A stretch of DNA of 64,000 bases, taken from Erythrocercus mccallii (lineage: Eukaryota > Chordata > Aves > Passeriformes > Dicruridae). The notes beneath the pieces were generated by a model. The model worked only from the letters and a program-made list of their open reading frames with translations. It had not been told where the DNA came from and ran no database searches. The position numbers were made by a program, and so were the translations under genes. The stretch lies in the NCBI GenBank assembly GCA_013397435.1, contig VZRG01000521.1:98244-162243 (forward strand). The letters run 5' to 3'. Positions 51,101-61,000 of this stretch are shown piece by piece. The stretch's first letter is position 1, and the number at the start of each line of letters is the position of its first letter.

Positions 51101-54100
51101 CAGGAAAGGTGTAGATGAAAACAGACCTGTGGAGGCAGTTTCCCTTACACACAGGTCAAGAGCAAGCCCAGGTTACCTCCACTCTCTCCAGTCCCAAAGG
51201 AACCAGGCTGGCCCTCTGTGACCCCCAGGGCTGTGCCCCTGCTTTGAAGAGCTGCTGTACCTGAAGCAGTTCCTGTGATAGAGCTTCCCATCGACCAAGT
51301 AACGCTGCACCAGGTGCACGTGTTGCCCACAGACCCCACAGCAGCTGCTGGGGACATTCCCACTCTCTGCCAGGACCCTTCTCTGTGGGGAGAAGCAGTG
51401 GGTGAGCAGACAAGACCATGGCCCTGGACACAGCTACAAATCTCCCAAGAAGGCGAGGGTTTGGCATGCACAGCCAGGTACAGAGAAGTGACATCCAGGA
51501 AATCCCCTCTCCCTCTAATCCCTTTGTCACAGAAGTCAGAGAAGTGGAACAGCCCTTGGAAGGACAGAGTATGGGGAATATGTTCCCACAAAGCCAGAGG
51601 ACCGGGGTGCCCTGTCTGCCTATAGGCAAAGGTCTCTGATTTAAATTAGCTGGGAAAGGGCTTCTACCCTGTTTTCATCCCTACTCTGCTTTGAAACAGT
51701 ATCCAATATTTGGATCAATGTTTTCTAGCAAAAATAATACTACATCCTGTAAAAATCTCCTTCCCCAATATCTAGGAACAGCATATCCATGTCCTAAGAC
51801 ACCCACGTCCTGTTCACAATGTATCCAGGCTGACTGATGGTTTTCTAGTGACTCCCACCGCAGTCTATGCCAGAATCAGACCTCAGATTAGATTAAATCA
51901 GATTAAATCACTAACAGTGAACAGAAAATTTAGAGACTAAGCCCTTACCACCAGGAGCCTTGAAGTAGCCCCGTACTCTCTATCTCACTGAACAGATTTA
52001 AGGTATAAAGAACACCCAGACCCACATTTCTTACCGTGGTAACTGGGGAGGTTTCCTTTGGCTTAGCTCTGGCTGGTGGGTGGGCAGGAGGCAGTTTTGG
52101 TGGCACTGGCTTAGGAGGCTCTGGAGCAGTTTTCTTCCCAGGATGCTGCTCTGGAGATTCAGAGGAAGGACGCTTGATTCCAGCCATGCCTCCAACTGCA
52201 AGAATGGAGGAAGGGAAAATTTTTAAGGAAACATAAGGAAAACTCACAGGTTTAGGAATAATTTACAAAGTAAGAATATCCAGAGGTGCCTGATGGGTAA
52301 CATGGAAAGCACACAAGAAGACATAGACTTCCTTCATGAGCAGTTCTGTACTGGACTGAGGGGCAAGAGGCAACAAGTGAATTGTAACAACACTCTGAAA
52401 CTGCTGATTTTTCTCTTTTTAGGGAATTTCATGAAGGGAAATGCAAAAGTGAAGAAATGCAAATAGCCATCCATCGATGGTGAGAACAAGACCTTGGATT
52501 TTCAGTTCCAGCCCAGGGTTTGGCTGGAACTGATCCTGACTGAAACAGGCCCTGCTGGAAGAGGCAGAGGTGTTATGGCTAAGGAGCTGAAACACACAGG
52601 GTTTGCTTCATTCAAGTTGCTGTGCTCCAGACTTCCTACACAGCCTGAACATTCACTGCTGCAAGTGCCCACCCCAAATCCCAGCTGGGACTCCCACAGA
52701 GCAAACAGTCTTGTTCAATGTGGAAATGACCACTAAAAATGGGTAATTCTGCAAAGACTTGGAGGTGCCATAGTAGTGCTGATGTGGAAACCAAGACTTG
52801 CCATAAGCAGACTGAAAATGCCCAATTCTCTTTGCAGAAGAAACAGAACCCTCCAAAATTCACTACAAGTGGAGAAAAGAGAATCTCCAACACACTTCTG
52901 TCAAGCAGGGAATGGTGCTCTCTGCCCTGAGAAATGTAGGGAAACTTCCCTGGGAAATAAGGCTTTGTGCAAAGTTTTTACAGACACAAACCCCAAGTGT
53001 CTCACAGGGATGTTATTTTTGCACCACTTCCTATTCTGAATGAGATGTCTCTGTGTTCCTTGTGGAATATTTGAGCCATAGCTTCACTTTCCAAGTGACA
53101 CTTAAATGGCCACTCATCTGAAAAGAGATTATACCCTGCTCAGTAAACACAGAAAGGGCAGGGAGCAGAGAGGGAGCCCATTTCCCAGCAGCCTGCCCTC
53201 CAGAAAGCCAACTCTCCAAATAAACACCAGGGCTCCTAGTGCAGGGACCGGCCCAGTAAACAGTTCAGGCTCAGACTGGCCCCCTCACCTCCCACTTGTG
53301 CCATTTACTGAATTCCCAAAGCCCAGCACAAAGATGGGTGGCTTCAACTCTGCTTGTCCACAAAAGCATGATCTCACTAAACATCTCACTAAAACATTGT
53401 TTGCTCACTCTCTCTGTCCTCCTGTGTCCTGCTTATTTCATGGTCCTGCTGGAACCCATCTGAAGGGCACAACTGTGATTCCATGACTCTGCTTGGTGTC
53501 AGAGGGCACATTCCAGGCTGGGCTCATTTTCAGACATTCACATTCACCCCAGCAACAGGAATGCAACCAAAGTGTTTTGTGGGACACTGGAGAGTATAAA
53601 AATGTGCTGTGCTTGATGACGTGGTAGACAAGTTGCAGGGGGGAGGGGGCAAAGACCCCAACCTGACCCAGTTTCTCACCGCTTGGCACAAACACGATGG
53701 AATTTGTTTGCTTTCAATCCGACCAGTTTTAAAACAAGAAATAAAAAATGAAGAGGGGGAGGGAAGAAATCGTGGGGGGAGAGAAAAAGCATGCTTAAAT
53801 GTGTAAAGAGGTGGAGAAGTAGGAAGAGTTTAAACATTAAAGGCAGCTCTGAGTGAATTGTGCCTTCTTTCCAAGATGTAGGACATTTTCAATACATATC
53901 TCTCCATTTAAATTCACTTTAACCAGTTAAGTCATTCATGTCCCACTTTCTAAAGTTTCCTCTGGAGGAACCTGTAAAATTGGTTTATCATATTACTTCA
54001 TTTTGTGTGAGCTTAAAGCCAAATATAAACCAAGACTACAATAATGCTCCTGTGAGCCCAGCTAAACTCTCCAGTACGTGAATATAATGCCTTGGCAGCT

Positions 54101-57100
54101 CTGTGGCCTGTTTTATGTTTGATAGAATTTCTATTACAATTATGACAATTAGGGTGATAATTTTCTTCTCCTTCCTTCTATCAGTGCTGCTGTGTTGTAC
54201 AAGCCCTACCACTGATGCTGTCACATTGGCACAGCCTCACAGACAAGCTCAGCCTTGTTCTATTCCATGTTCTCACCAGCCCGCAGGCATGGCAAAGACT
54301 GGAACAGGAGTGGAGGTGGAGAATGGAAAGCTGAGGTGGGGACCATTGAGAGGAACCTTGAGTGCTCCTCTCTGACTGGACCATAAGAAATTTTAGACTG
54401 TATTTTAAATTTTAAGGCAGGAGTTTCAAAGACAAGACGTGGCCTTGTACCCTTCCAAAAGCACTGGCGAAACTGTAGGCTGGTGTGCAAAGAGTTGAGA
54501 TCTCCCCTGTGAAATAGTTCTGGTACCAAAAAGGCCTCTCTGCAGACCATTTTGCTTTTCCAAGCTTGTTAGGAGGCAAGGGAAAGCATGAAATGAAGCC
54601 CTGATCCTTCCCATCCCTTCAGAGAATATGGTACTTACTAGGAGACCGTCCATGGAAGTAGTTATAATACTGGGAAACATAGGTGAGGATGCTCAGCCTG
54701 TCTGGTACCTTCAGAGCAACCATATCCTCTGCATCCAGCAAGGCTGGGATCCCCAGCTGCTCCTCTGCCACTTGAAATGCCTGGAGAAGGGGAAAAAAAA
54801 TAGAGGGCTCTTGTCCACACCAGGCAGCAGAGCTGCTCCTCATCATCAGTAAGAAAGTGAACTGCAAACAGCCCCACTCAAATAATAACTCTACTGGGGA
54901 ACAGCTGCACCAGTTTAACTCCTACATCATAGGAACCAACAGAGTCATGGCTTCCAGCCACTGCCTTGAGAAATCCAGGCAAGGAGCCAAAAATCTGGCC
55001 TGGCAAGCTGGCCATAGCTCACTGCACAGTAACTCACCTGGGCTTGCCTTGCTCTTCCTGCAGCCTGCCTGTGTGTGTGAGTGCACAGCTGCAGAGAGCC
55101 AGGCCTGGCAGAAGGGGATGTGTCAGTCCAGGCTGGCAGACTCATTTCCAGGCTCCCAGCCCAACCTGGAGCGCTCCCCAATTAACGGTGGGCTGCTAGG
55201 TGCTCACAGGCAGCTTTCATCTCTGAGTGCTGGGCAAATGTTAAAGCTTCCTGCCTCCTACTGCCTGCTCTTCTCCACCTGAAAATGGGAAATCTTGGGC
55301 TGCAGGAGGGACCCTGCTCTCCCAGACCAGAAAGGGGGAAAAGGGGTGTAATGCAGAAGAATTCCTGATACATAGCTCCCTTCCAGTTTTGCTTCCATGC
55401 TGCCTAACATGTATTTAGGGTAAATATTCCTCTTTGTGGTGTCCTCTGCTTTGAAACTGCAGGTAAAGGAGGCAAAAGCTATTTTCTCTTGCCTCTGAAC
55501 AAAAGCCTTTAATAGAATACAAGAAAAATTGCAACATCCAAACTTCACCCTTGCTAGGCTCAGTTTAGGGCTTTTACTAAGGACATTTTCCAGCCTTGTT
55601 CCTTCCCAACTTATAGGAAAAAATCCTTTTTCTCCCCCTTTGGAGCATCCCTGTTGAAATGCCAATACAGCAAAGGAAAACAGCACTTGCAGGACTAGAG
55701 GCACAAGGAAGGCTACTGCTAAAGTCCACAGTGAAAGGGTTAAAAAAACCCCTTGAATATATTAAACCCCTCTGCATCTGACCTCTGGCACGGACACACA
55801 CAGCGTTGGTGTACAAGCCAACCATTCCTGCTTAGAAGAAACAAACAGCCACTATTTTTCAGCAAGATAATTACCATTTCTTTCCATTGAGTATCCCAGT
55901 AAAAATGTAACAGAGCTGACATTAAAAATGCTTTCAGCCGGTTACCACCGGCTGTGTCATCCCAGCTACCAGCCCAGCCTGGCACTTTCCTGTCTTGTAA
56001 ACTGGTACTTAATACATTCTTTGGAGTGTTCCCCACTGCACTGGCTGCACAACTGGTCTGACCAGTTGAGTTTTCTTGCTGGACATTCCTGGTATGAGGT
56101 TTAGTGGGAACACAGGTCACGCCACCTCCTGCCACGTTGTGCCACGGGTGACACTGGGGCAAGGGGCACAGAACACGTGTGAGGGGCTGCCTGGACCACA
56201 AGGAGGAGGATGCTCTGTGCTCCCACCTGGTTTGGCCAGAGCCAGGTGAGCAAGGCAGAGAGCAGCACTGGGACATGGTGTCCCCTGTGCCTGCCTCGTG
56301 TTTCGGGGAACTGCTCTTGCCTGGATCACCACCTAACAGGACCCAGTCACCCTTCTCCTCTACCTGCCTGCCCAGGCTGGCCTTTAAAGAACCCAACATG
56401 TTGGTTTTGCATCATGTTTTTCATCAGTGCAGCTCCAAGTGCTTTCCAGGGGAAGAAAGTGCCACTGCTGCCATGTCCGTGCAAAATGGGAAAGTGATAT
56501 GCTCGAGGTCACCTGAGCTGGCCTGGCACAGGCTCCCTCTGGCACAGGCTCTACCTGCTACACCACACACCATCCACCAGCAATGACTCCAAGGCCTCTA
56601 GAAACTTTCCTCCTCTTTATATATTTCTGAAATTTCTAGCAAAAAAATGCCACCGGAGGGTCAATCCCACAACAGCACAGCCAAGGCAGCAGAACACCAG
56701 CAGTGAAAGGACAACACAGACAAGTCATCCCACAGCAGGTGGAGTAAGGAAGAGAGAGCAAAACAAAGGACATAAAAGAAACTAAGAAAGGGGGAGGAGG
56801 GGACACACAGACTGCAACAAAGGAGGCGAGCAACTCTTTATGAGAAGCACAAAGAAGCTTTTCATTAATAAAAGCAGCGGAGGCAGCTTGCAGAGCTCAT
56901 TTTCCAGACACAAGCAGACACCATCAGCCCAGCTGGACAGGGAGCAACACTCAGGGATCATCAGCACTTCAGCCAAGATACGCTCCCATGGTGAAGAGGC
57001 CCAACTCCTGACAAATACCAAACCTCCAGGGCAAAACACATGGTCTGAATCTCCCCTTGAGGAGAGGAACACACAGGCTGAACCCCAGAGGGTCACTGAC

Positions 57101-58029
57101 TGCTCACAGGCTGCAGCCCCAGCCTGGGGACAGCGGGTCTGTCACGGGAGCTGCGGACACAGCCAGGGATGAAGGGGAGCAGAAGCCAAGGAGCCATGGG
57201 GGGACAGGTTTAGCTCTTCCAGAGGCAAGAAGCACTTCAGCCAGCTCACTGCCTGAGAGCGTGTCACTCCTCCAGCCCAGACAGGGGTAAGCTGCCACAG
57301 TTTGTTCATACCCAAGCTCCTGTCAAGCAGCCATGAAACTGTGTGGAGCAATGCCAAGGGAAGAGAAGTGTTAGAATTCGCTGCTTCTCCTTTTGCGATG
57401 GAGAGAGGGAGAGGAAAAGCCCTCCTTGGATCACTAAGACCATGCTAGAATCCATTGCAGGAGGGGGCTGGCCTGCCTAACTTCTATTTTCTTTGTGGAA
57501 AGAACATGAGAATACTAGGCTGGAGTGAAGTGTCCAGGCAGCATCAGGTTTTAGGATGTATCCACCTTGATTCCCTGCACCAGGAAGGAACAGAAGTGGG
57601 AGGATATTCCCTGTGCTTCCCCTCTCACACCAGCTTCTTCCCAGCTCCTGTTCTATTCCTCAAGAGCATCACATACTCAACATGTCCATGTTTTGAGTTC
57701 TAGCACCTCTGTCTGAGCTCCTGCTGCCACAGGACACGCTGGGAATAGGCATCACTGTGTGGCCAGCTAAGAAGTATGAACAGTTTGAAGGTGCTTTAAA
57801 GCAGCCAGCCAAGCTGGACATTGCTGTTGAAAGGAGAAGGCTGGAAGGTGCAGAATAAGGCAAAGGATTGGAACACAGCACAATGGGCACACTGTGTCTT
57901 CAGGGTTTCTGTTGCTAAATCATATGAGCAAAATGCCAGGTCATGGACTAGACCAAAAGTAAACATTAAAAGTCACTTACCAACTTGTTGTTCTCGTACA
58001 CATTTTCTTTTCTGAGGGAGTCGAAGTTT
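42091..58029 (-). CDS. MICALL2: MICAL-like protein 2 (JRAB), 5'-incomplete, 16 coding exons
   Basis: Effector of Rab8 and Rab13 that links Rab-driven endocytic recycling to actin, with known roles in tight-junction assembly, cell spreading and neurite growth. The joined visible exons give 749 residues, numbered here from the first complete codon at 58028: rest of the CH domain 1-57; LIM domain 132-185 with zinc ligands C132, C135, H153, C156, C159, C162, C182 and H185; Ser/Pro/Lys-rich linker about 186-571; bMERB coiled coil about 572-722; basic tail ending KFRLSKIWKQKKQE. All 15 internal junctions use GT-AG and keep frame. MICALL2 is preferred over MICALL1 because of the VPDRLSILTYVSQYYNYFHG segment and the KFRLSKIW tail, which I recall from MICALL2. 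About 48 N-terminal residues (exons 1-2) were not found up to 64000, so the start and promoter lie outside. Human MICALL2 is about 900 residues; this one would be about 800, with a shorter linker. Confidence 0.95.
42262..42308 (-). CDS. MICALL2: MICALL2 exon 17: end of bMERB domain
   Basis: A 47-bp exon encoding EKEEDQMLADMIQRL, the closing helix. Acceptor CCCTTACAG, donor GTAAGG. Too short for open-frame detection and placed by family motif. Confidence 0.96.
42309..43209 (-). other. MICALL2: MICALL2 intron between exons 16 and 17
   Basis: A 901-bp intron. No additional exon, repeat or RNA gene recognised. Confidence 0.8.
43210..43324 (-). CDS. MICALL2: MICALL2 exon 16: bMERB domain
   Basis: Encodes ELKTPREKEKEKELLESYLN and TVNDRNNIVDCLDEDRL. 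The TVNDRxxIVDxLDEDRLR motif is typical of the family. Acceptor TTGTGCAG, donor GTGAGA. Confidence 0.98.
43625..43698 (-). CDS. MICALL2: MICALL2 exon 15: bMERB domain
   Basis: Encodes MKQQNLEEQQWNIEMELRSL and MSKP, a charged coiled-coil helix. Acceptor CCTTCCAG, donor GTAAGG. Confidence 0.96.
43699..44056 (-). other. MICALL2: MICALL2 intron between exons 14 and 15
   Basis: 358 bp, nothing further recognised. Confidence 0.8.
44057..44147 (-). CDS. MICALL2: MICALL2 exon 14: bMERB domain
   Basis: Encodes ESEDALMVDWFKLIHEKQLL and LRQESELMY, the best conserved part of the bMERB fold (DWFKLIHEKQ). Acceptor TCCTCTGTAG, donor GTGAGT. Confidence 0.98.
44148..44597 (-). other. MICALL2: MICALL2 intron between exons 13 and 14
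   Basis: 450 bp, nothing further recognised. Confidence 0.8.
44598..44721 (-). CDS. MICALL2: MICALL2 exon 13: start of bMERB Rab-binding domain
   Basis: Encodes LHPDYLPEEKIQEKVRDIEK and QLDELELKGVDLEKQLRACE, the first helix of the bMERB domain that binds Rab8-family GTPases. Heptad-like Leu/Ile spacing is visible. Acceptor TTTTTCCTAG, donor GTAAAG. Confidence 0.97.
44722..45209 (-). other. MICALL2: MICALL2 intron between exons 12 and 13
   Basis: 488 bp, nothing further recognised. Confidence 0.8.
45210..45265 (-). CDS. MICALL2: MICALL2 exon 12: short basic linker
   Basis: A 56-bp exon encoding KQPVPKSKGKLEVVSPTK after a split Phe codon. Acceptor CTTCTAG, donor GTATGG. It leads in phase 0 into the bMERB domain. 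Confidence 0.88.
45266..47993 (-). other. MICALL2: MICALL2 intron between exons 11 and 12
   Basis: 2.7 kb. It contains an exact-length 25-bp tandem duplication (46771-46795 and 46796-46820, one mismatch). No exon or transposon recognised. Confidence 0.75.
46771..46820. repeat. 25-bp tandem duplication in intron
   Basis: Two adjacent copies of cagcagctgactgttcacag plus ctctg. The second copy has ctc in place of ctg. Probably a recent replication-slippage event. Confidence 0.95.
47994..48143 (-). CDS. MICALL2: MICALL2 exon 11: linker
   Basis: Encodes SSGGFTKKLLIPSSDLIRSC through a Lys/Glu/Asp-rich end, NHLKTNTAT. Acceptor AATCTAG. Two overlapping donors exist; GTAAGA at 47993 keeps frame into exon 12, while the GT two bases earlier gives a stop at the junction. 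Confidence 0.85.
48144..48685 (-). other. MICALL2: MICALL2 intron between exons 10 and 11
   Basis: 542 bp. Holds an 18-bp tandem duplication (48343-48360 and 48361-48378, aggagaataaacatttgg with one mismatch). Nothing else recognised. Confidence 0.75.
48686..48801 (-). CDS. MICALL2: MICALL2 exon 10: linker
   Basis: Encodes DQDGSKKPADNFQVGTGSPA and HKEPKPSPLVVPPAKQDS. Acceptor CTTTGCAG, donor GTATGA (weaker than the others). Frame joins exons 9 and 11 without a stop. Confidence 0.86.
48943..49018 (-). CDS. MICALL2: MICALL2 exon 9: linker
   Basis: A 76-bp exon encoding STNVADNKSESPEGWRSRLK and PVAN. The PEGWRSRLKPV phrase recurs in MICAL-like linkers and supports the call. Acceptor TTTTCTTCAG, donor GTGAGT. 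Confidence 0.9.
49019..49871 (-). other. MICALL2: MICALL2 intron between exons 8 and 9
   Basis: 853 bp. Contains a possible cryptic exon at 49601-49686 (see findings). Nothing else recognised. Confidence 0.75.
49872..50041 (-). CDS. MICALL2: MICALL2 exon 8: linker
   Basis: Encodes a Ser/Pro/Lys-rich segment, GKFSPASSQSPAPKAQSS to KSESKDIK. Acceptor CTTTTTTGCAG, donor GTGAGG. Reading frame is set by a split Ser codon at the start and a split Gly codon at the end. Confidence 0.88.
50251..50922 (-). CDS. MICALL2: MICALL2 exon 7: second LIM finger and Ser-rich linker
   Basis: The largest exon (672 bp). It begins with CRQCWNLLLPGSYKAGPEPG and MFICTSH, completing the LIM domain with C159, C162, C182 and H185. 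The rest, to residue 381, is a Ser/Pro/Lys/Gln-rich, probably disordered linker with little predicted structure, where MICALL2 orthologues differ most in length. Acceptor ATCCACAG, donor GTAAGC. Confidence 0.95.
50923..51260 (-). other. MICALL2: MICALL2 intron between exons 6 and 7
   Basis: A 338-bp intron that splits the LIM domain. Nothing further recognised. Confidence 0.8.
51261..51382 (-). CDS. MICALL2: MICALL2 exon 6: LIM domain, first zinc finger
   Basis: Encodes CGVCGQHVHLVQRYLVDGKL followed by YHRNCF, giving ligands C132, C135, H153 and C156 (C-x2-C-x17-H-x2-C). Acceptor TCCCCACAG, donor GTACAG. The exon ends with two bases of the Arg codon that precedes the second finger. Confidence 0.96.
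51383..52034 (-). other. MICALL2: MICALL2 intron between exons 5 and 6
   Basis: 652 bp, nothing further recognised. In some relatives this position carries an alternatively used exon; I see none here. Confidence 0.6.
52035..52195 (-). CDS. MICALL2: MICALL2 exon 5: Pro/Lys-rich link between CH and LIM
   Basis: Starts (I)GGMAGIKRPSSESPEQ and continues as a basic, proline-rich segment ending KETSPVTT. Acceptor ATTCTTGCAG, donor GTAAGA, ending on a codon boundary. The conserved GGMAG start right after the CH domain is typical for MICALL2. Confidence 0.94.
52196..54638 (-). other. MICALL2: MICALL2 intron between exons 4 and 5
   Basis: 2.4 kb of unique sequence. No exon, transposon or RNA gene recognised. 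Confidence 0.7.
54639..54780 (-). CDS. MICALL2: MICALL2 exon 4: CH domain, C-terminal part
   Basis: Visible residues 17-63, including EEQLGIPALLDAEDMVALKV and the family signature LSILTYVSQYYNYFHGRSP. Acceptor CTTCTCCAG, donor GTAAGT. It starts in phase 0 and leaves one base (A) that joins the next exon to form Ile. Confidence 0.97.
54781..57980 (-). other. MICALL2: MICALL2 intron between exons 3 and 4
   Basis: 3.2 kb. About 56400-56530 (catcagtgcagctccaagtg, caaaatgggaaagtgatatg, gaggtcacctgagctggcct) resembles a diverged MIR/L3-type repeat. No exon seen. Confidence 0.65.
57981..58029 (-). CDS. MICALL2: MICALL2 exon 3: CH domain, middle part
   Basis: Encodes NFDSLRKENVYENNKL after one base that completes a codon begun in the missing exon 2. 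Acceptor is TATTTCAG, donor GTAAGT. The ENVYENN motif is a hallmark of MICAL-family CH domains, which contact actin-associated partners. At 49 bp it is too short to be found by open-frame length and was placed by homology and splice sites. Confidence 0.93.
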
Positions 58030-61000
58030 CTGAAATACAGGAGAAAATTCTCAGGTTCGTGATGTAGAGTGACCTGCTCCACTTCCAGCTCTCAAACCTC
58101 TCGGAGCCTCACTGGCTCAGTGGACAGAGCCCACCTCACCCTTGGACAGCTGAGACAGGGCAACGTGGCAGACCCCACCCGAGTCACAGACCTGCTGTAC
58201 CCAGGACAGAGATGTGCAGCAGGCACAGCATCTGCCCACAGGCAGCACAAGACAATTTTGGCACATTTACCTTTGCAGGACTGATTCCCACAGCTGCCTG
58301 TGGACAGCACATGTTGCTGCAGAAACATCCCAGGCAGATTGAGGGGTTCTGCTGAGACAGCCAGGAGCAACCTCTAATTCATGGGGTGGTTTCTTGGCCC
58401 TCAGAAAAGCCTTGCTTTTCTCCCATCTCAAAAATACCTGCTGGCCAGGTATTAACACTCTCTCCCCAAAAGTACTTTCCAGTCATGTCCATGTTCTTCT
58501 CCTGTCTTGAAAGCTGTCTCCCCACAGAAAGAGCTCAGCTCCAAGGAGGTCTCTCATGGATCCCTCACACACTGCACGTATCACATGCTTCTCCAACACA
58601 CCCATATCCTCTGATCTCAGAAGCTCCTGGGTCCAGCAGCACATGAGTTTTGGCTTCAAATCCTCCTTTTTCCTCTGGCAGAACTCCATAAAACCAGCAC
58701 CAGGGATCTGCCTGGGGAAACCTCTGCCCACACCATACTGCATCTGATAACACCAAAGTTGCCAGTAGAAATCTTACTCTGCTTTCCCTAGGGCTGTAAC
58801 TTTTGATTTGTGATCATAACCAGTAGCTGAAAAGGAAGTGACAATTACTGTTCCAAGCCAAAGTCAACAACTCTTTTCTGCTGTCCTCAGACATCACTTC
58901 CCTCCTCACCTCTCCCAAGATTTGCTTTCCCTCTCCCTGGTCCACTTTGATGCCACTCCCTCTGCACTGTGCTGGGAACTCAGAGCCTGGGATGTGCTGG
59001 GACAGGGCTGAAAGCACAGGGGAGAGTTTGTGCTACTGGAAGTAAAGGCACAACACAGCGTGCTCCCTCACCCACAGCAGAGCGTGTCCCTTGCTTAGGA
59101 AACAGCCATCATCAGCTTTGTTTTAAACTGACTGGCACTTGCTAAACAGGGAATACAAAACTGGCTGTTGGCTGGCAGCCTTGCTCTCCAACACTGCTTC
59201 CTTCTGCCCAGGCAAGTTGGCAGGGTCAATTCCTTTCTGATAACTCTGTTTCACCTTACAATCCTTGCGTCTGCTGGCACAGGGCTGAGCGAGAGGCTGA
59301 TACCTGAGAGGGAATTCTCACTGATAAACAGAAAACAGCACCAGCTTTGCATGTTTTGTACGTAGCACCTTTATAGCCGGTGTGGAGCCACCTTCTTGGC
59401 CCATCCGTCTCCTCTGGGATGAGCCAGGGTAACTCTGAGAGCCAGGGCAAAGCTGGCTTGCAGTGACCTATTCATGAGAGAAACACATGATCTGTATCGC
59501 AGCAGGGGAACTTTTTCCACTGCTTGTAACAGCAAGGAGCAAGCCAGGTCCTTTATCTACTCAGCACAGAAAGTGGAGAATTACATCATAAATAAGAGAG
59601 GCACCTTAAACAGGCTTTCTCATCGTGCCACAGTCTATGCCTCCTCCCTGCTTCCCACATCTGGTATTGCTATGTGGGATAAGGAGAGAAAGAATGACAG
59701 ATAAGACCCTGAGGTTAAACTCCCCCAAAGAGCACGTAAAGACAAGGCACATCCCACCTCTACAGCATAGACTCTTTCCTGTGCAAAATCAAAGGGAATT
59801 GCAGACGTTTTTCTTCAAGCATTACTCCTGCCCAAAGATTTCCCTTCCCTGAGACAATGGATTAAAAAGAGCAACAAAAATAATCATGCGCCAAAAAAGT
59901 CTCAGTGAAACAATAGATACAAGTCAGGACAGAAAATTGGCTTTTTTTAAGACCCAGCTAAAGGAGGTGATTTCAGCTCTTTGCCTCACTCCCAGTTCTG
60001 CTCCTAAATAGCCTCTGTAGCATGGAAATGCAGCAAAACACTGCAAGAACAGAGACCCAGCTTCCTTGGTCATTCTGACATGTAAGACACTGGAATTACT
60101 ATTCATTGTCAGTCAGTGGCCTTCAGCCACACTCAGTGCTGTTTGCTGTGGTGGTGTATGCACTCCCTGACATACAGCAGAGCCCTAAAAACCCCAATCT
60201 TTTGATGGTGAATGTCTCAAATCACCTTCTATTCCTCAAAAGAAAGTGCAAACAATCAGATTATTTGGTCATTTCAAGAGTCTCGTGACCTCTCAGCACC
60301 ATTCTTCCCCTGGCTAGTCAGATGAACTGCTTACATCTAATATTTCTTCTGGAAATTGATCTTGCTGGTGCATCTCCTATCTTGGAATATCAAAGCTCTC
60401 TGGACCAATGTAATCCTAAGACAGCAAAGGTAATACAAACAGGGAAGTAGGAGTTCTCCGTTGAGAAAACACAGGCAACTGAATTAATTGGAAAATGTGA
60501 GAAATATAAATGTGACCCAAGAGAGGCCTCCAGTGCTGGAAACAAATCAGAGTGGAGTTCACTAGCACAGGAATAGCAGAGAAGTTTTTAGCTCCAAAAA
60601 AACCCCTTCCCTTAGCAAATAAGTGGTTGAGCATTTCTCATGCCCACAAATCTCCGTGACCACCCCCTGCTCCAGCTGCACAGAACCAGCACTCACAAAC
60701 ATGCCACTGTCCTCTGCAAGCACATGTGCTTCCACAGGAGGAATCTCTGCTGCTGCAAGCGCTAACTTGACTGGAAACTTGACCTTGAAGCAGACTGAGC
60801 GAAAAAATATCCCAGAGCCTTGATGGCACAAAAAAAGCTTCTGATTTTTGGCACTTTGTGTGACAATAAGATGTGCAGTCAAAAGGATCACTGTAAAAGA
60901 GTGAGGCACCCTTTGCCAGCTGACAGTCCTTGGACAGGGGGCTCAAGTTCCAGCATGCTCTGCTGGGAACAGGACCTTTCAGCTGTGCTCTTTCTGCAGA

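Noticed and set aside
42091..58029. MICALL1 as the identity of the gene
   Set aside because: The CH segment (VPDRLSILTYVSQYYNYFHG) and the KFRLSKIW tail match what I recall of MICALL2, while MICALL1 has VPDCLSIMTYVSQYYNHF-like wording and a different tail.
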